64,000 bases of DNA from Sphaerisporangium melleum (GTDB taxonomy: Bacteria; Actinomycetota; Actinomycetes; Streptosporangiales; Streptosporangiaceae): positions 102,250 through 166,249 of the forward strand of contig NZ_BMNT01000022.1 of assembly GCF_014646695.1 (NCBI RefSeq), read 5' to 3'. Under the pieces are notes generated by a model that saw only the letters and a list, made by a program, of their open reading frames with translations, was not told where the DNA came from and ran no database searches. Shown piece after piece: positions 61,201 through 64,000 of the stretch (positions are counted from its first letter, which is position 1; the number at the start of each line of letters is the position of its first letter). A program made the position numbers and the translations under genes.

Positions 61201-63438
61201 ATGAAGCGATGGGGGGATCTCTCGCAGGACGCGGCCGATCACCTGTCGCCTGACCGGGTCCTCGACCACGCCGAGATGGCCGTGGTCGTGACCGACCGGT
61301 TCAGCAACGTGCTCTATTGGAACCCGTTCGCCGAGCGGCTGTTCGGAACTCCCGAACGGCCGCAGGAGTCCGGCGACGGCGACCCGGCGGGGCTGTCTTT
61401 AGGGATCATGGAGAAGGACCACCCCCTCGCGGTCGAGCTCGCCAAGCACGTCCTGCGCGGCGGTGTCTGGGAGGGCACCTTCGACGTCGCGCGCGGCGAC
61501 GGCACGATCATCTACGTCCGGGCACAGGCCGTGCCGCTGCGCCATCCGTCGGGCTCGGTCACCGGCATCGTCATCACCGCCCGCGAGGCGATGCGCAGCA
61601 ACGAGCGGGAGAAAGACCGTTTCGGCCTGCTGGAGCGCATCGGCGAGCGGCTCGCCGGCTCGCTGTACGTCGAAGAGACGCTCAACCGCGTCGCCGAGAT
61701 GCTGGTCCCCCAGTTCGCCGACCACTGCTTCATCGAGCTGACCGAGGGCGACCGGCTGGTCCGCAAGGTCTCCACCCACGTCAAGGGCTGGACGCCCCCG
61801 CCGGGCACCTGGCGGCCGGTCGGGTCCGAGATCCGCTACCCGCCCGGCCACTACGCCGAGATCGCGATGCGCCGGCAGGAGACCATCATCGTCGAGGACT
61901 TCGCGACGATGAGCTACCCCTCGCCCAGTGAGGAGTCCAGGCGGCTCTGCGGCGAGATCGGCATGACCTCGGCGATCGTCGCGCCGCTGTGCGCGCGCGG
62001 CGAGACGCTCGGCCTGATGTACCTCGCGATGTCGAACCTCACCGACCGGCGTTCACCGCACTACGACGCCTTCGACCGCGACTTCGTCGGGGCCATCGCC
62101 ACCCGGGTCGCGATCGCCGTCGACAACGCGCTGCTGTTCGAGGAGGAGCGGCACACCGCCGAGTCCTTCCAGAAGTACCTTCTCCCGCGCGAGCTGCCGC
62201 AGCTCGACGGCCTGGAGATCGCGGTCCGCTACTATCCCGCCGCGCCGCTCGCCTCGCACGGCCAGGGCATCCAGACCCAGGTCGGCGGCGACTGGTACGA
62301 CGTGATCCCGCTGTCGGCCGGCCGGGTCGGCATCGTGATCGGCGACGTCGAGGGCCGGGGCGCCAAGGCCGCCGCCGTCATGGGCCAGCTGCGCGCCGCG
62401 CTGCGCGCCTTCGCCCAGGACGACAAGTCCCCGGCCGACATCCTCGCCCGGCTCAACGAGTGGACGCGCATCATCGCGCCGATCGAGCACGACGACTACG
62501 GCGCCGACGTCAGCACCCCGCCGATCGTCACCTGTCAGTACCTGGTGTACGACGCCTGGTCGCGGCAGTTGTCGTTCGCCAACGCCGGGCACTCCCCGCC
62601 GCTGCTGATCGTCGACGGCATGGTGACCGAGCTGGACATCTCCGAGGTCGGCCAGCCGCTCGGCGTCAACGCCAAGGGCATGCACGTCGACCTGGTGTAC
62701 AAGGAGGAGACCCGGGTGCTGCCGCCCGGGGCCGGTCTGCTGCTCTACACCGACGGCCTGGTCGACCGGCGTCCGGCCCGCGAGTCCGGCGAGGCGCCGC
62801 TGAGCGACGACGAGGTGCTGCGCGTCCTGTGCGAGAAGGTCGGCAAGGCGTCGTCGGAGTCGGTCGAGCGCATCGCCGACGCCGCGACCGTCGCCGTCCC
62901 CGGCGAGATCGACGACGACATGGCCATCCTGGTCATCCGTTCCGCGCCCAAGGAGCTCAAGTACGAGGAGCGCACCTTCCCCGCTCAGCCGATCATGGTG
63001 GGTGAGGCGCGGCGCATGGCCTCCGAGGCGTTCGCCGGCTGGGGCGTGCCCGAAGACCGCGTCGAGCTGGCCTGCCTGCTGGTGTCCGAGGTGGTCACCA
63101 ACGTCGTGCTGCACGCGGCGAGCGCCGGCGTCCCGCGCCGCGAGCTGGTGCTGGACGGACCGCCGCTGCCGTTCGACGAGTCGTGGGACGTCCCCGGCAT
63201 GGACAACGAGATGGCGGGCGAGAAGGAGTTCACCCTGCGGCTGCGCCGGGGCGAGGAGTCCATCTGGGTCGAGGTCTTCGACCAGGATCTCCGCCTGCCG
63301 CGCATCCGCAGCGCCGGCGAGAACGACGAGGGCGGCCGCGGGCTCTATCTCGTCGACCAGCTCGCCCGCCGCTGGGGTTCGCGTCCCACCAAGGACGGCA
63401 AGGCCGTCTGGTTCGAGATCTCCACCAAGACCCGCTGA
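61201..63438 (+). CDS. PAS-GAF-PP2C (SpoIIE) phosphatase with C-terminal HATPase kinase domain
   Basis: 745 residues. PAS (about 20-140: VVVTDRFSNVLYWNPFAERL), GAF (about 155-320), SpoIIE-type phosphatase (about 330-595: VGGDWYDVIPL, GDVEGRGAKAAAVMGQLRAA, LLYTDGLVDRR, DDDMAILVIR) and an RsbW-like HATPase (about 610-745: LACLLVSEVVTNVVLHAAS, GGRGLYLVDQLARRWG). Such proteins dephosphorylate and possibly also phosphorylate STAS antagonists. The usual GDVMGHG His is Arg here, but the metal-binding Asp residues are present. Cytoplasmic. The STAS proteins at 46.9 and 52.2 kb are possible substrates. Confidence 0.9.
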   Translation: MKRWGDLSQDAADHLSPDRVLDHAEMAVVVTDRFSNVLYWNPFAERLFGTPERPQESGDGDPAGLSLGIMEKDHPLAVELAKHVLRGGVWEGTFDVARGDGTIIYVRAQAVPLRHPSGSVTGIVITAREAMRSNEREKDRFGLLERIGERLAGSLYVEETLNRVAEMLVPQFADHCFIELTEGDRLVRKVSTHVKGWTPPPGTWRPVGSEIRYPPGHYAEIAMRRQETIIVEDFATMSYPSPSEESRRLCGEIGMTSAIVAPLCARGETLGLMYLAMSNLTDRRSPHYDAFDRDFVGAIATRVAIAVDNALLFEEERHTAESFQKYLLPRELPQLDGLEIAVRYYPAAPLASHGQGIQTQVGGDWYDVIPLSAGRVGIVIGDVEGRGAKAAAVMGQLRAALRAFAQDDKSPADILARLNEWTRIIAPIEHDDYGADVSTPPIVTCQYLVYDAWSRQLSFANAGHSPPLLIVDGMVTELDISEVGQPLGVNAKGMHVDLVYKEETRVLPPGAGLLLYTDGLVDRRPARESGEAPLSDDEVLRVLCEKVGKASSESVERIADAATVAVPGEIDDDMAILVIRSAPKELKYEERTFPAQPIMVGEARRMASEAFAGWGVPEDRVELACLLVSEVVTNVVLHAASAGVPRRELVLDGPPLPFDESWDVPGMDNEMAGEKEFTLRLRRGEESIWVEVFDQDLRLPRIRSAGENDEGGRGLYLVDQLARRWGSRPTKDGKAVWFEISTKTR

Positions 63439-63442
63439 CCCT

Positions 63443-63504
63443 CCCGCCCCTGGCACCGCTTTCCGGCGCTCAGTGGCCCCGGTGCCGGGCCGCCCGGGGG
63501 CGGG
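63443..63504 (+). terminator. Terminator region after the PP2C gene
   Basis: Nested stems: CCCGCCCC (63443-63450) with GGGGCGGG (63497-63504), and GGCACC (63452-63457) with GGTGCC (63481-63486). Confidence 0.45.
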
Positions 63505-63564
63505 TCTCAGCCGTCGGCGTGGCTCATCGTGCTCCCGGGACTCGCGGTGCCCGCTGGGTAGCGG

Positions 63565-63729
63565 TCAGCGCTGGGTCTGGGTGTAGAGCGCGAGGACCAC
63601 GATGACGAACGTGATCATGACACCGGCGTAGGCCAGCGGGCCGAGGCGCAGCATCTTGCGGAGGCGGTTCAGCCCCCAGGCGAACAGGAACGCCAGGAAG
63701 ATCAGCAGGATCAGCCCGCCGTTGTCCAT
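63565..63729 (-). CDS. Small two-helix membrane protein
   Basis: 54 residues from ATG 63729 (GAGG 9 bases upstream). Two membrane helices (LILLIFLAFLFAWGL and LAYAGVMITFVIVVLALY) around a basic loop NRLRKMLRLG. No family recognised; such small hypothetical proteins are common beside regulatory genes in actinomycetes. Confidence 0.65.
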   Translation of the reverse strand: MDNGGLILLIFLAFLFAWGLNRLRKMLRLGPLAYAGVMITFVIVVLALYTQTQR

Positions 63730-63830
63730 CGTCACCATCCTCGCGAACGGCCCGCCCGCGACAAGCCCGCCCACGCGGGCCGGACGGGGCCCGCAGCCAC
63801 TCTAGCCCCGGCCCGGCCCGCTCAGACGCG

Positions 63831-63863
63831 ACTCCGGTGCGGCGCGTCGCGCCGCACCGGAGT
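63831..63863 (-). terminator. Terminator of the lectin-domain gene
   Basis: Perfect 15-bp stem 63831-63845 with 63849-63863 around GTC, downstream of the minus-strand stop at 63919. Confidence 0.75.
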
Positions 63864-63918
63864 GCTACCTCATCGAGCGGGGTTCGCCACCGGGTGGGTC
63901 ACGGCGAACCGGGGTGGG

Positions 63919-64000
63919 TCAGCTCCAGGTCCACTTCTGGTTGTTGCCGCCGTGGCAGGAGTACAGCTGGATCAGGGTGCCGTTGGCGGTGCCCTGGCCG
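63919..64000 (-). CDS. C-terminal end of a ricin-type beta-trefoil lectin protein (truncated by window)
   Basis: Reading the minus strand from the window edge to TGA 63921-63919 gives 26 codons including GTANGTLIQLYSCHGGNNQ followed by KWTWS. The GT.vQLYsC.GgnnQ.W pattern is the repeat of ricin-B/CBM13 lectin domains. These usually end secreted glycoside hydrolases or proteases of soil actinomycetes; the rest lies beyond position 64000. Confidence 0.85.
   Translation of the reverse strand, partial: GQGTANGTLIQLYSCHGGNNQKWTWS

Overview
The window is very GC-rich, densely coded DNA from an actinobacterium. Mycothiol synthesis (mshA), CarD, HbhA-like and DUF2516 proteins, a MurT/GatD pair, IdeR, SenX3/RegX3 and many leaderless genes with TANNNT -10 boxes all point there. 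Gene order resembles Streptomyces and, locally, Mycobacterium (XRE-hbhA-DUF2516; carD-ispF-cysS-rlmB). The DUF2637 protein and overall content would suit Streptosporangiales, but the genus is not proven from sequence alone.

Layout: 1-4.2 kb, the end of an NTPase-like gene and a HerA-type ATPase with a possible tiny ORF between them. 4.4-11.4 kb, murT-gatD, a DsrE-like protein, a nitrobindin-like protein, a structured intergenic region, a Fur-family regulator resembling Nur, ygfZ, dtd and an asparaginase-like gene. 11.4-20.3 kb (minus strand), membrane and cell-wall genes: DUF2207, DUF2516, HbhA-like, XRE regulator, BlaI/M56 pair, a class A PBP, a methyltransferase and an SDR. 20.4-26.7 kb, mshA behind a sigma-R-type promoter, ybjN, gpmA, phoU divergent from senX3-regX3 across a PHO-box-like array, and a lipoprotein. 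27-33.2 kb, carD-ispF, a GlsB-like protein, a DUF2637 protein, cysS, rlmB and tRNA-Thr(TGT).

33.2-49.2 kb looks accessory. It begins with an eroded tyrosine-integrase remnant just downstream of the tRNA and carries a GT2 glycosyltransferase, a rifampin phosphotransferase (rph) preceded by a rifamycin-associated element, a LysR/MFS pair, a heterodimeric ABC exporter, a HelD-family RNA polymerase-associated helicase, a STAS protein and a second, larger glycosyltransferase. 49.5-52.1 kb is a nickel/cobalt ECF transporter whose promoter carries a Nur-box-like site, which links it to the Fur-family gene at 8 kb. 52.2-64 kb returns to conserved genes: STAS protein, SDR, enoyl-CoA hydratase, a rhomboid protease overlapping a second BlaI-type regulator, serC, citrate synthase 2, pdxH, an MFS exporter, ideR, a PAS-GAF-PP2C-HATPase signalling protein, a tiny membrane protein, and the end of a ricin-type lectin protein running off the window.

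The most distinctive biology is the rifamycin-responsive resistance island (rph with its element, exporters and a HelD-like protein close by), the predicted Nur-to-nickel-transporter link, the rhomboid/BlaI operon, and the density of leaderless promoters.
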